From the NCBI GenBank assembly GCA_905250025.1, contig CAJNOJ010000090.1:124001-188000 (forward strand): a DNA stretch of 64,000 nt, written 5' to 3'. The stretch is from Adineta ricciae. Its lineage: Eukaryota; Rotifera; Eurotatoria; Adinetida; Adinetidae. Below, piece after piece: positions 1 through 13,222 of the stretch (positions are counted from its first letter, which is position 1; each line of letters opens with the position of its first letter). The notes below the pieces were generated by a model that made no database searches, had not been told where the DNA came from, and was given only the letters and a program-made list of their open reading frames with translations. The position numbers were made by a program, and so were the translations under genes.

Positions 1-659
1 TTAGCACAATAATATCAACCAGCTTAGTACAATTATAGAAAAAAAGGGGGGAGAGAGAGAGAGAGAGAGGCAGAGAGAGAAGGAGATGACACTCGAATCC
101 ACCAACCAGAAGAACGCGGTTTTTTGTTCTATTCCGGCTGATGAGAGATGAATATCGACTGTGTATAACGGCTTCTGTAGAATATGAAGACTGATAACAT
201 ACATATTCCTACATATACATAAAACATTTTTCTTCTCTCACATAGAGACATTCGCCCCGCATAATTTGCTAGGATGATTATTATCGTCGAATTTTCTCTT
301 TACCCGATGTTGTTGTCGTCTCCCCTTCCAAAAAAAGGCCAGAGAAAAATAGCAAAAAAAAACGAGAAAAAAGGGGAAAAAAGAAAAAATACATGGTGGA
401 AAACTCGAACTTGCTTTTTCGGGCGGGCTACTGTGCTTTTCTTACTACTCTTATTATTCATATATACAACAACTGAACACATTTTGTTTGTTCGAATAAC
501 GTGTCGAAAACAATTTTTATTAGATAACTATCGTTCTCTTGCATTCCTGTGGTAAGATCGCGTTTTTCTCACGATTTTTTCTCGACTATTTTAGATCAAA
601 TATCTATTAGAAAAGTTATATTTGTGTGTGTTGGTTAAGTTCGTACTCGCACGCGTGCG
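1..659. other. 5' flank of the collagen IV gene, no gene seen
   Basis: Non-coding, AT-rich sequence with a GA-rich simple repeat near 51-80 and homopurine runs at 330-390. Short open frames here are low complexity and resemble nothing I know. It should hold the promoter of the downstream collagen gene. In many animals collagen IV genes sit head to head with a second chain gene, but the window ends too soon to test this. Confidence 0.5.
51..80. repeat. GA microsatellite
   Basis: Near-perfect GA dinucleotide run interrupted by a single GGC step, directly visible. Confidence 0.9.
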
Positions 660-3600
660 ATGCTTTCTTCATTAAGGCCGATTACAATCGGACTAGTTTT
701 AACTTTACTAGCTATTGTTCATATTCAAGCTCGAACAGTAAGCAAAATTCCTGAAATTTGATTTCTTTGTCTTATCGTTATATTATTATGATTACTAAAG
801 GCTAAAAATGATAATGATACATCCGATAAACGATTGAAACGACAATACAATCAATATCCTCAACCACCGGCGGATCAATCTTCACAGAATGAGTTCGGTG
901 AAACTTACATTCAAGGTTCTGAATGTAAAGGTTGTGGACCACGACGAGATTGCCAATGTCCTGGCAAAGGTGCAATGGGTATCACTGGTATGTAGCATTT
1001 TACTCTGTTTGTCGATAAAAGACTTTGCTTTCTTATGAATAATTTGTTTTGATATCTCTGTTTAGGTCCACAAGGTTTTCCTGGTATTCCTGGCGATCGT
1101 GGTCTGAAAGGTCCAATCGGACGAGCAGGTAACATTGGCCTTCCTGGTGAAAAAGGAGACCGTGGTCAATATGGTAACAAAGGAGAACGTGTACGTATGA
1201 TAATTAATTAGTGATATTTTCCTTTTTTTCTATTATTTGCTTATTTATGTAACGCTCAGGGTGAAGATGGTTTATTGCCTATTGATGGTCAAAATGGTTT
1301 TCCTGGTCAGGCAGGTGCTGTCGGTCCGCGCGGTATTCCTGGTGTGCCCGGCTGTAACGGTAGCAAGGTAAATTAGCAGAAAAAAAACATATTAGCGAAT
1401 ATCAAATAGATGAAGCATTTCTGTACGCGTATTTTATCGCATATAGAACTGCATAGTTAATGCTTGATTTTCCTTTGGTCGTTTGTTCTTTTCTCCTTTC
1501 TTTCCTTCATTTTCATCGTTTTGATGAGATAAGCACTAACCGCACATAAACCAAGGACGTTGCATTATAAGAGTTATCAACACATAAGGAAAATATTAGC
1601 GAATGTCGGCTGTTTTTCTTTTTCTTTCCCCATACAGACAAACAACAAAAAAAGCAAATCAATATCCTTGATAAGAATTATTTGATGTTCGGATAATTAA
1701 AAGTCGGAGATATATTTTGTTTGTCACATATTCTGTTCGAAGCTCCAGACATCCTAATTATCTGACTTTGTCGTATATGCTAGACCTTGGATATTTTCTC
1801 CATATGGATTGATAAATAAGCATATGAAAACGATGATTACATAAACAAACTGCTATTATTTTTTTCTCTTTATACATTGTCCTTGGTGGTCTATTGCGGT
1901 TTAGTGGATTATTCCATGCACAAATACATACATATGCATCATTAGACTGTTATTAGAAAGAAAAAAATGTTCCTACAAACGACAGCTGCGAAGACTTAGT
2001 GGCCTCTGATTCATAAAATGATGACACCTACGGGTTTAAGTTAATAGCTTATCTATTGATTAAGTGCTTCGATTTTCACAGCTAATAAATATCCGGAAGA
2101 AGTCAGCCGTATGTCGCGATAACGTAAAGTTTGAACAAGACAATTGTATGTCTGGAAAGGTTTCACGAAATTCTTAAAGTGCAAAACAATGCTATCTTAT
2201 TATCATCTTGGGTAATCGATCTGTCAGTGTCAATGTCTGTCGTCTGTAATTGATAGCATCAGAAGGCGGATGCTATAACTGTACTAAAGGGTTCTGGAGC
2301 ATATCAACGATGTTTTCTTCGAGATCAAGGTCCAGTTGTCATCCGGAATAAAGATTAATGATTTCAGCTTGTAGATTAGAATAGCGAGTGGGAAGTATTC
2401 CCGTATGGCCTGATGTTTCTGACAGTTGCGGAAGTTTGTCTACCAGACACAACTTGACAGGTCTACTGTACAAGAAAAAGATCTTAGATACGCACATAAA
2501 CTAGAAAATGATATATTGATAGCATTATTCATCGTTTTTTATCAGGAGAGTAGAGAGAAAGTATATGTGTCACGTAATCGCTGATTTGATTATAGGGTGA
2601 ATCCGGTGAGAATGGTCGCATTGGATTAGATGGTATTCCTGGCTCTCGCGGTTTACCTGGTCGAGATGGTGATCGAGTACGTTTTCAATTTGAATCTCGC
2701 TCATCACAATCAAGACTTTTATTAGGGTGAACCAGGTGATTCAGGCGGTTTCAATGGCATTGTACCTGGCCCACGTGGTGATCTCGGTATACCCGGCCGT
2801 CCTGGCGTTGCCGTACGTATACATATGACTTGAAGAGCTGCGTATGTCACAACGTATATTTATAGGGTTGGCCTGGTCCTCCAGGTATTCCAGGAGCCCC
2901 AGGTGCTCCCGGCTTATCAGGTCTAGATGTACGTATTTATTTTTAATATTTTTCCTCGATGAGACTTCCGGTCTACTTTCACATTCAGGGTGCACCTGGT
3001 CTTCGAGGTGATCCAGGTTACCAAGGCTTACCTGGTCAACAAAGCTATGGACTTAAAGGTAACGTATAGCTACCCACAAGATCACATAAATCTAATATTC
3101 TTTTATTTTTTCCATTATTTCTCTAGGTGCCCGCGGTGAACCAGGTATGTAGAAAGAAAAGGAAAAGAGTAACACCAGAGTTTTTGTATCCTACGTTTTG
3201 TAACATTTAGGCGATGCCGCTCCATCATCAGGCTCGATTTCTTATGGTCGTCTACGAGGTATGAATTACTCCACGTAGTTTTTATCTGAACAGAGGAAGT
3301 AACTGATGCCTAGTCGATAACTTCTGAGTAGATTTAAGAAAACATTTCCGTCCCTTCTTGTTTCTTGCCTGTTTGTTCCTATGATATCCTTACTTGGCTT
3401 TAATAGATCGGATGTGTGGAAGTAGACCTTGTAAGTATTATAGGCAATAATATCGCTTAACCCTCATCCATGCTTTCTTTTTCTTGGTCACAAGATATAA
3501 TTCCGAAGCCGAATAATCGGATGAGCATAAACATAGTTCCGTGAAAATCCGATTCGTACAATTAAGATCTAATATAATTTATATTATCTATATGAGCTTT

Positions 3601-6600
3601 CAGCAACACCGATAAATAAACAGTTATCTCAGCTATGACTACAATATTTTCTTTTCTTTTCGTCAACCCTCATCACTATTAGCTTTAATTATTGTTTGGT
3701 CAAGGTCAAGCTTATTGAATCGCATTCTATTGAGGAGAAAATTACTGAGTTGTATTCTACATAGGTCTAACAAACGTACAAGGACCCCCGGGTCAACGCG
3801 GCCCGGATGGCGACCGCGGTTATAGAGGAGATCGCGGCCAATCTGGTTATTTGGTAAGTAGATGCTTTCCATAGCTTTTTCTTCGCTTGAATACCAATAA
3901 TCAATCTTCCATCTTTTAAAGGGTATTGACGGTTTACAAGGACCCAAAGGAGAAAAAGGTGAAGGCGGCTCACAAGGTTCCATGGTAAGTGGATGATATT
4001 GGCTTATCATACGTTTATTGTTTTGTTTTCAACGTTTAGGGTAAAATGGGTAAAGAAGGTTCGGCTGGTCCGTATGGTGTAAAAGGAGAAGCAGGTTTGT
4101 CATTGAATACCTAGATGCAATTGATATCAATTATGAGTATTTTGATAGGTACACCGGGTCTACCTGGCAATGATGGTCTTCCTGGAGGTATACTTTCAAG
4201 AGATGAATCACATCAATTTGTGTTTCAAACCCGTATATGTATCTTGTAGAACCTGGCCGAAATGGATATCCTGGTCCAAAAGGACAACGCGGTGAAAATG
4301 GTCCCAACGGTCCAAATGTAAACGACATTGAATTCTTTTTCTTGTTTATTTCTACTTTGCGTATCTTTATCACCTAGACTTATGGCGGCAGACGTGGTCG
4401 ACCACTACCAGGTCCACCTGGTTTTCCAGTATGACTTTATTTGTTCTATTCTTATTCTATAGTACGAGTTTAGGGCATGACGGGTGATGCTGGTCCAAAT
4501 GGTTTCCCCGGAGCATCTGGTTTTCCTGGTAAAGATAAATGCAGAAAAAGAGGGATAAGATCATATGGTTGTATTATGTTTAGGCCGAGAAGGTATCAAA
4601 GGTGAACGTGGTGATTATGGTAGTCCTGGTGCGCCCGGTCCGATGGGAGAAACAGCTGATGCTGAAAAGGGTGATCGTGGTACTGATGGTAGGTTGTGTT
4701 TCTTTTTCTATTCGCTCAGTTAACTTACTGTTGTTCTTTCTAAGGTCTTCCTGGCCCACCTGGCCTACCTGGTCCTGCTGGTAAGATCGAGATTTTGTTT
4801 CGTTGAAACAATAAATACTATTTTACTGGTATAGGCTTTCCGGGCGATAAAGGAGCACTTGGTGAAAAGGGTTTCGCTGGTGACGAATCATACGGTACGT
4901 TCTTTCTTATGTGTTATCCAGGGACAACACATTGTCTTTTTTCCATCGATTTAGGATCACGCGGTAGCAACGGTCAAATCGGTCGACCCGGATGTGAGTA
5001 ATTTTAGTTTGACTGATACGATTGACATAAATCAATAAATCTTTTGTTTAGTTCCTGGCTTACCCGGTCCACCTGGTGACATTGGTGAACCAGGTCCACC
5101 AGGTAAGATTGTCTCTTCTTCGACTTCTATGTCATAGACACATATTCATCGTTTTAGGTATACCAGCCGAACCAGGCTTCCAAGGTTTTCGAGGTAAATA
5201 CAATATATTTATTAGTCGAAGAAAAACTGTCATGCAATTGGCATTCTTCTCTATTTAGGATATGGTCCCTCTGGTCCACAAGGGTGAATACTTTTTTCTC
5301 TGATTTAAACTGTATTCATCTAACACTCTACGACGGTAATTCTAGATACCCCGGCCGTCCTGGTCTACCCGGCCCGCCCGGCTTTCCTGGTAAGTTTACA
5401 ATTGAAAATTATTCACACTTAAAAACGTGTTGTTCGCTTCAGGTGTTCGTGGTATTAAGGGTGACTCGGGTAAGTAGAGAGAAACGAAATGAAGAAAGTC
5501 TTTCGTTATGGCGATGTAATATTCTAAGGTGAACCTGGTGGCTGCGGATTTTGTCCACCTTCTGTCAGTGGCCTCCAAGGTGATCGCGGTGCTCAAGGTT
5601 ATCGTGGACGACCAGGTGTAAGTATTCAGGAAATGTTGAGAAACTTCTCATTCACATCCTCTCTATTGATTTTTAGTTGAATGGTGCACCTGGTTTTCGA
5701 GGTAATTTTCCTTGAAACAAGTCTAGTCTAGAGTTACATATCTGTAAATTTACTTAGGTGAAAAAGGTGAAGCAGGATTGCCTGGAACTCCTGGAACAGA
5801 TGGTTTACCTGGCCCAGATGTAAATATATAATTGGCGTCATCAGTACGGATCTATTTGAATCTTTCCACTGTATTTTAGGGTATTCCCGGTCGTGATGGA
5901 TATCCAGGTATCCCGGGACGTAAAGGTGAAGCTGGTGAAATGATTGGCGCCGATGGTATCAAAGGTAAATATATAGAAGAAAAAAATGAAAGTATCTTCG
6001 ATTGTCTTTTTCACTGAAAAGGTCGTCGCGGAGCACAAGGTGAACCAGGTGTTAAAGGTTACCGTGGCGATGTCGGTGAAACTGGTAGAAATGGTCGAGA
6101 TGGGTATGGCTTGATATTGTAGATAAAGAATTTTTAACGTTTTGATTTACTTTTATTTCAGTTATGATGGCCCTCCAGGTGCACCAGGCCCACGAGTATG
6201 TTTTACACTTGTAATCGTTTTTGAATACAGTATTTTGTTTGTTTAACTAGGGTCCTTCAGGTGAAATAGGTCGCCCAGGAGCACCAGGTCTTCTTGGACC
6301 GAAAGGTAAACTTGAAATTTATACTTTAATTTGCAATGAATTAATAATATATCTGCTCCATAGGTCCACTTGGCCCACCTGGACCTCCCGGTCAAGTTTT
6401 CGCACGTGGTCCACGCGGTCCTGAGGGTGAACCAGGTCCACAAGGTAAAACTGGTCGACCTGGTCTTCCTGGATTACCGGGTGATGATGCTCCATGGAGT
6501 TACCTTGCTCCAGGTGCACCAGGCTTGAAAGGTCTTCCTGGAGATGTTGGGTATGTTTCCGAATACATCGATAAATAGTCATTCTATTTTATATTCTCTA

Positions 6601-9600
6601 GTTTTGACGGACTTCCTGGTAAGAAGATCGGAAAAATTGAATGATCATTTGTTACCGAGATTGGTACTTTAAATAGGTGCTCCTGGATTACCGGGACCAA
6701 ACGGTCTTCCTGGTGCCAATGGTCTTCCTGGTGCTCGAGTAAGACGAACATGATTTTGCACGCGAGATAGCTGATGTATGAATATGTGCTCTCTATTTTA
6801 GGGAGAAAATGGTCGCCCTGGAATCCCTGGCCTAGCAGGTTTGTCAAACGATTTTTATTTGAAATGGCTAAAACTGATATTGCTTTTATTTTTAGGCGAA
6901 AATGGCATCAAGGGTAAACATAAAATGAATGAGCTGCAAATTCTAGTATCTCTATCGATTTTGCATAGGATACCCCGGTATGGACGGACGACCTGGTATG
7001 GAAGGACGGTAAGAAGAATTTTTAGCATTAAAACATGTTTAAACATTTCGAAATATGTGCTAGACCTGGTCTTCCAGGATTGAGCGGACAACCCGGTCTT
7101 CCTGGTATTCCTGGAGCTAAAGTAAGTTTCATTAATGGTAACTCATTCAAATACCAATTCATTATCACTGTACATAGGGTCAACCAGGTGAAATGGCTGT
7201 TGCTACACGCGCTGGTCCACCGGGCAACCCAGGTCCAAAGGGTGTCGTTGGTGAACGCGGTTCACCTGGCTTCGTAGGTTCACGTACGTTATTGTACTTT
7301 TAATTAGTTCTTCCATTTCCAAATAATATGATTATTTTAGGTGGTATTCCTGGTGGTCGTGGCTTACCTGGTAGTCCTGGTACGTAAAGGATAGAATGGT
7401 GAATTTTTGTTTGAAAATTCCTTCTTTTAGGTGTCAATGGCCTTCCGGGATCCCCTGGCATGCAAGGTCCTAGGGGAGAACGCGGTATGCAGAGAAAATC
7501 ATTTCTAAATTATAGACAAATGATGATTGTTGTAGGTGGTGCTGGCCCAGGCTTCTTAGGTGAAACTGGTGTTCCTGGTACGCGAGGTCGACCTGGAGGT
7601 ACACATACATAATGCAGTTTGTTCTCCTGTATTCCAATGTATTTCTTCTCGTTTAGCTCCTGGCCGAGCTGGAAGTCCAGGTACCTCTGGTGCACCAGGT
7701 CTTCGAGGATTACCTGGTGATGCCGTAAGTATCCATGAAACGTATGTACTCGATTCATTTCAAATAATATTTCTAGGGCCGTCCTGGTCAAAATGGATTA
7801 CCTGGTTTTTCAGGCAAACCAGGCGACCGTACGTTTCAATATCAAAAACAATTTAAATATATGCACATTTTCTTTCCTACAAATTGAATAGGTGGTGACA
7901 GTGGAAGCCCTGGATATCCAGGTTTAATGGGAATGAAAGGTGAGTCCTTTTGTATTCTGAATACTCAGATATACAAACATTATTTTGTCTAGGTCGCCCT
8001 GGTCTACCTGGTGACTGTAAGTAACAACTTCATTTTTTTCATCTTAACTTCAAATACTACTTAATTTTATTCAGCTGGATTACCTGGCGCTTCCGGTCCA
8101 AATGGTTTGCCAGGTGTACCAGGATTAAAAGGTCCTCAAGGTAATTCTTGTTTTCTGTCTGTTGATTTCGACTGACTACGATAATATTTTGCTATATAGG
8201 TGATGTCGGAGAACCGGGTATTGGTGGTGGAGTGAGCCCATCAGGTCAAAAAGGAGAAATGGGTGTGTATTTCAAAACATATAAGAAGTCTAAGTGGCAA
8301 TATTTGGTCTTTCATTCTAGGTGAAGTTGGTTTACCAGGTTTGCCAGGTGCAAAAGGTATTCCTGGTGATCTTGGATCATGTAAGTATAGAGATTATTAA
8401 CAAGAACGATATACGGCATTTGATGACGTATTTTATTTCCACCATAGCGGGTGATATTGGACCACGAGGTGAAGCTGGGTATGTCTAGCATAGAAGGAAC
8501 ATTGTTAGATGAAAAGTGAACGATATTCATCATTTTCTAGTTTCCCCGGTCTTCCTGGCGCTCCTGGTCTCCCCGGCCGAGATGGTAAGTTGCTCGACTG
8601 CTCATCGATGGTTTTTACCAATGCTATTCTTTTCTTCACTAGGTCGTCCTGGCTTCCCTGGTCTGAAAGGTGAAAATGGCGATTGGTTCAAAGGCATATC
8701 TGGTATATGAGTAATGAAATTGAAAAACGAATCTACATTTCACATGTATCATAGGCCCACGTGGTGAACCAGGTTTACCTGGTCTTCCCGGTCTTCCCGG
8801 TGTCCCAGGTCTCCGAGGAGTTGTAAGTATTTCCTGCTAAACATACTCAATTCTACTTTTAACAGGAGAGATGAAAATAATTGAATGCACTCTTTGTAGC
8901 CTGGTTTACCCGGCCCAAGCGGTGGACGTGGAGTACCTGGTATTATTGGATTTCCTGGTATGATACCAATTTATTGAATGCGAATTTCTATCGAACAGTA
9001 TATGTTCTTGATAGGTCTACCCGGCCTAAGTGGAGCACCCGGTTTACCTGGAATGAAAGGACAATCTGGTCAAAGTGGTTTGTATTTCTATCTCGACAAG
9101 AAACGAAGCACTGGTCTTTCCTAAAATTTTAGGTCTTCCTGGAGTTCCCGGACAACTTGGTGATCGAGTAAGTTAACATGCCAAACAAATTAAAGGCGTG
9201 GTATGTGATTTTTTTCTTTGTTATCATTAGGGCCTCCCCGGTCGCGCTGGCTTACCTGGCCTTCCTGGAACGAAAGGTCCCATGGGTGAACGTGGTCGAG
9301 ATGGTGTAGCTACTGAAACAGGTCAGTACTACATAAAATAGTTTTTTTTTTAAAGATTTATTGGAATGGATATTCGTTTAGGACCAAAAGGAGAACAAGG
9401 TGATGCTGGTGCGCCAGGAATGCCAGGACTTCCAGGACAAATGGGTGACGCCGGTACGTGACTGCTAATAGATTCTCTATTGTTCTTGTATACGAATGAA
9501 CTGTTCTATTTCTAGGTCTTCGAGTAAGTTTTCTTTCACATATAAATATGAACGAGATCTTATGTATCGTCGTATGATCACAGGGTATTCCAGGTCCTAA

Positions 9601-12136
9601 TGGCCCGCCCGGGTTACCAGGTATGATACTAAATAGATAAATCATTCGTTCATTATATTCTTTTAAGGTCGTAATGGATACCCTGGCTTACGTGGAGAAA
9701 AAGGTTTACCCGGTATTCCAGGCAAAACAGGACGACAAGGTAATAACGCTCTTTCTACACTTAAGAAATTTATCATGTTCTTTTGATCATTCTAGGCTTT
9801 CCTGGTCTACAAGGATCTAAAGGAAATGCTGGCATGCCAGGACGTTCAGGTCCTAAAGGTCAACCGGGTGAAGGCGGTATGTATATAGAACAGAACCATT
9901 TCGTGTGTCAGTCATCATCATTTCCTATTTTCTTTCGATCTCAGGTGGCATTGTCAATGGTATTCGAGGTGACGCTGGTCGCGATGGTATCCCGGGCCGA
10001 CAAGGTGCTCGGTCAGTAAATTTTCATCCAACATTCTCGCGTGAAGTAACTTTCTTTTTCTAACCATTTTCAGAGGTGCGCCCGGTGACGCAGGTCAGCC
10101 AGGTTTACCAGGCCGTGATGGTATGTTTCTTGTTCTGTTTCTATTAGACTTTTGATTCCTTTTCAATCTAGGTCGTGGAGCGAGTGGTGGACGAGGTGAA
10201 CAAGGTGACCGTGGCCAAAGCGGTTTACCAGGTCGACCAGGCGCACCCGGACTTCCAGGCAGAGATGGACGATCTAGTATATCTGGCCCGCCAGGTATGG
10301 AATGTGATCTTCATCTATTTTAAGATACTTACGTCACATGTAGGTGCACCGGGTCTCGCGGGAATCAATGGTGCCCCTGGTGCCCCAGGACTTCCAGGTC
10401 CAAAAGGATTACCGGTAAAGAGATGAAACTGTTAATTACTTCATACACAATATCTGTCTTTAGGGTCAACCAGGCCCATCAGGCAATCCAGGTGCTCCAG
10501 GCAGACGAGGTGAACCGGGTACACCAGGTAGATTTTCTCTTTGAGACAATAAACCATGAATGGGTACATTATACATTGTTTGCGTATTTAGGATTTCCTG
10601 GCTCCATGGGTCGCAAAGGTGAAAATGGTGATGGTGGTCTTCCAGGCGCTCCAGGTCTTCCAGGTTTACCAGGTCCTAAAGGAGAATCCGTTTATGTCGA
10701 AGTAAGATCCTATACTGTTATTTTACTCATGTTTATTGAATTCATGCCCGCTCTCTTTCTCTGATAGCCGCTACCAATAAGAGGTCTTAAAGGTGTGCAT
10801 GGTGATCAAGGATTACCCGGTAATACAATAAATTAATTATAACCTTCGTTAATATTAACGCTCGATCCATGTTTCTCAGGTTCGCCAGGTTTACCAGGTC
10901 AAAGCGGATATCCTGGACAAAAAGGTTATCCAGGTCAAGTTGGTTTAGTTGGACGTCCAGGTAAGTGACTTTGTGACTGCAAAGAGCAGTACACAGACCC
11001 AACATTCGTTTTTTTTCCGTCCTCTTCTAGGTAACCCAGGTTCATTAGGTGCTCGCGGTACGGTTGGTGATGTTGGTCTCAATGGAGCGTAAGTTTTATG
11101 CTCAATTCTTAATATATACATCAATTTTCTCTTATGTGTAGACCTGGTTTACATGGTACACCCGGCCCACCAGGTATGTCATTTGAATGAAATTACTTTG
11201 ACATCAAGTATCATTCCGATCTTTATCATGTGAATAGGTATTGCTGGTCCTCGCGGTCCTCAAGGTGATGCTGGCGAAGGCTCATTCATTTTTGCACGGT
11301 ATTCATTCTGTTTTCCATGTCACAAGATCCCCAATCATTATGTAATTGTTTATTTTAGACATAGTCAAGATACTACTACACCGCAATGTCCACATCGAAC
11401 ACTCAAGTTACAAGATGGTGGCTACTCATTTATGGGTATGCAAGGCGACACATATGCTGCACATCAAGATCTCGGTAAGATTATTTCGAAATCGCCTAAT
11501 CCAAACTCATGTTTTCCTTTCTTTATTTCAATAGGCTCCTCGGGTAGTTGTTTACGTCGCTTCAGTGCAATGCCATTCTTGTTTTGTGATATTGGTAATG
11601 CATGCCATTATGCATCTCGTAATGATTATTCATATTGGTTATCGACAAATGAACCCATGTCTGCCAGTATGTCACCATTTGAAGCACGCGATATACCAAA
11701 CCATCTCAGTCGTTGCGTTGTTTGCGAATCACCTACACCAGTGTTCGCAATTCACAGTCAATCTCAACGGGTTCCAACGTGTCCCGATGGATACGATCTT
11801 TTATGGTCTGGCTACAGTTTTGTCTTTACATCAGCTGATGGCGGCCGGGGTGATCAACAAAGCTTACAATCACCTGGCTCATGTCTCGAGAAATATCACG
11901 ATCGACCATATTTTCATTGCAAAGATCATTCACACTGCAACTACTATCCAAACATGATGACATTTTACCTTGCTACTCTCGATGATTACACTGGTTTTGA
12001 AAAACCCAAAGTCCGCACATTAAAAGCTGGTACACAACGGCAATATGTTAGTCGATGTGCAGTCTGTCACGCAAACTTATTTAAGCAAACAGCAAGTGGA
12101 CCATCAGCATTTTTCGCCCAAGTGAAGAAACTCTAA
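660..12136 (+). CDS. Type IV collagen alpha chain (basement membrane)
   Basis: Forms network-building trimers of basement membranes. The ATG at 660 opens a 26-residue signal-peptide-like exon with a hydrophobic core (residues 9-21). The second exon carries the cysteine-rich 7S start ([12 protein letters not shown]), and a further 7S cysteine lies in [10 protein letters not shown] long interrupted Gly-X-Y helix follows, with several RGD triplets. The protein ends in an NC1 domain (from about 11360 to the stop) containing two C4 repeats, with NDYSYWLS and the second-repeat SPGSCLE motif conserved. By eye I count about 78 exons, about 1,800 residues in all, near the usual size of the family. Almost all introns are 45-65 nt; the main exceptions are 1368-2595 and 3431-3764. 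Most junctions split a Gly codon after its first base, so frame is easy to follow. Individual small exons may be misplaced. I cannot tell whether it is alpha1-like or alpha2-like. Confidence 0.95.
1368..2595 (+). other. Large intron of the collagen IV gene
   Basis: A 1,228-nt intron between the exon ending in GCNGSK (7S region) and the next Gly-X-Y exon. It is more than twenty times the usual intron length in this gene. No open frame with recognisable similarity lies in it on either strand. Early large introns of matrix genes often carry enhancers; that is inference. Confidence 0.8.
9516..9523 (+). other. 8-nt micro-exon of the collagen IV gene
   Basis: Flanked by an acceptor (tctag) and a donor (gtaagt). 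The upstream exon ends at 9453 with one base of a Gly codon and the downstream exon opens on a complete Gly codon. Only by including these eight bases does the Gly-X-Y register continue (Gly-Leu-Arg inserted). Skipping them shifts the frame. Confidence 0.8.
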
Positions 12137-13222
12137 AAACCTAAACAAACTATTTGTTTCCATGTGTGTCAATTGGGTATACATGTTATCTTGCACTTTT
12201 TTCTCTCTCTCTCTTTAACTTACTGCTCTTTAACAATTTTTTTTTTGAATTTCTGACAATGAGATGAACTCTTCTTTTTTTTTTCTTTCTTTCTTTCTCA
12301 CTCTTTATATGTATGTCTGACTTATGGTAGATTTAACTTGTGTGTTTGCTATCTTAATTTTTGTCTTCTTTTTTTTTCTTTCTTTGTCGTTTATCTAGTC
12401 ATTCAAAAATAAACTATTCAAACAACAGAGACACACATATAGAAGAATTCTTTAGTAAATAATTAACACGATAACTGCGCTGCCATGATGTTTTAGAGAA
12501 ATATGTTAATGTATATTTACTATTTTTTCACCTTCTTCTCGGAAGTACTCGCATGATGATCAGAAATCAACACACATCGCCATTAATTTTCTTGCTTTGT
12601 CATTTCAATCGCTCTCCTTTCACTTGTTTTGCGATTATCATAAATAAACTTGCACAGAATTCACATATGTCTGTATCGAAACAAACTTCTTTTTTTCTTC
12701 TTTCTCTTTCTTCAAAAACAATCACCATTGATTGAAAATTCACACACACACACATTCGAAAATATGATAGTGATTTCTATCGACATTTCATGTCAATATT
12801 GATCATGTTTGTAGACACGATTCCAAAATTCGAGGTGAAATCTTTTAGACTGGCTGTACTGTGTAATCAAAACTGCAATCATCTCGACACTTACGTTTAA
12901 GTCGAAAACAAAGCATTCACCTTCTTTTCTTCTTCTTGGTTTTTTTTTCATCTGTTGTCTGAATATGTACGTGCTCACTCTTCAAGATGTCCATTCAATC
13001 TTTTTTTTCTCTTCTTTTTAAAAAGAAATGTGAAGTGAGTAAAGAAGAAATAAGAAAGAAATTTGTTGTTGTTTCATTTCAATTTACTCTCCAGTTATTG
13101 CTAAATGCGCCTGCAGCTGTTCAACCTTTTTCTTCGCTTCACACACTCTCTCTCACTCACTTTTTTTCTCTTTGTAAGTGACTTTTAAATGCTACTAAGT
13201 TACCATAACTATTGATCTTATC
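12137..13222. other. Spacer between collagen IV and the ankyrin gene
   Basis: About 1.1 kb, starting with the collagen 3' UTR, rich in long CT and T runs (12190-12400 and 12930-13170). Small open frames here are compositionally biased and show no recognisable domain. The promoter of the ankyrin-repeat gene should lie in its right part. Confidence 0.5.
12408..12413 (+). promoter_or_regulatory. Polyadenylation signal, collagen IV
   Basis: AATAAA 272 nt after the collagen stop codon. Confidence 0.55.

Noticed and set aside
660..11350. Regular GGT-rich periodicity resembling a tandem or CRISPR-like repeat
   Set aside because: The repetition is the Gly-X-Y codon pattern of collagen, interrupted by introns, with no identical repeat units.
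12987..13181. 64-codon plus-strand open frame before the ankyrin gene
   Set aside because: Low-complexity Phe/Ser/Leu sequence in a pyrimidine-rich spacer with no homology I recognise.
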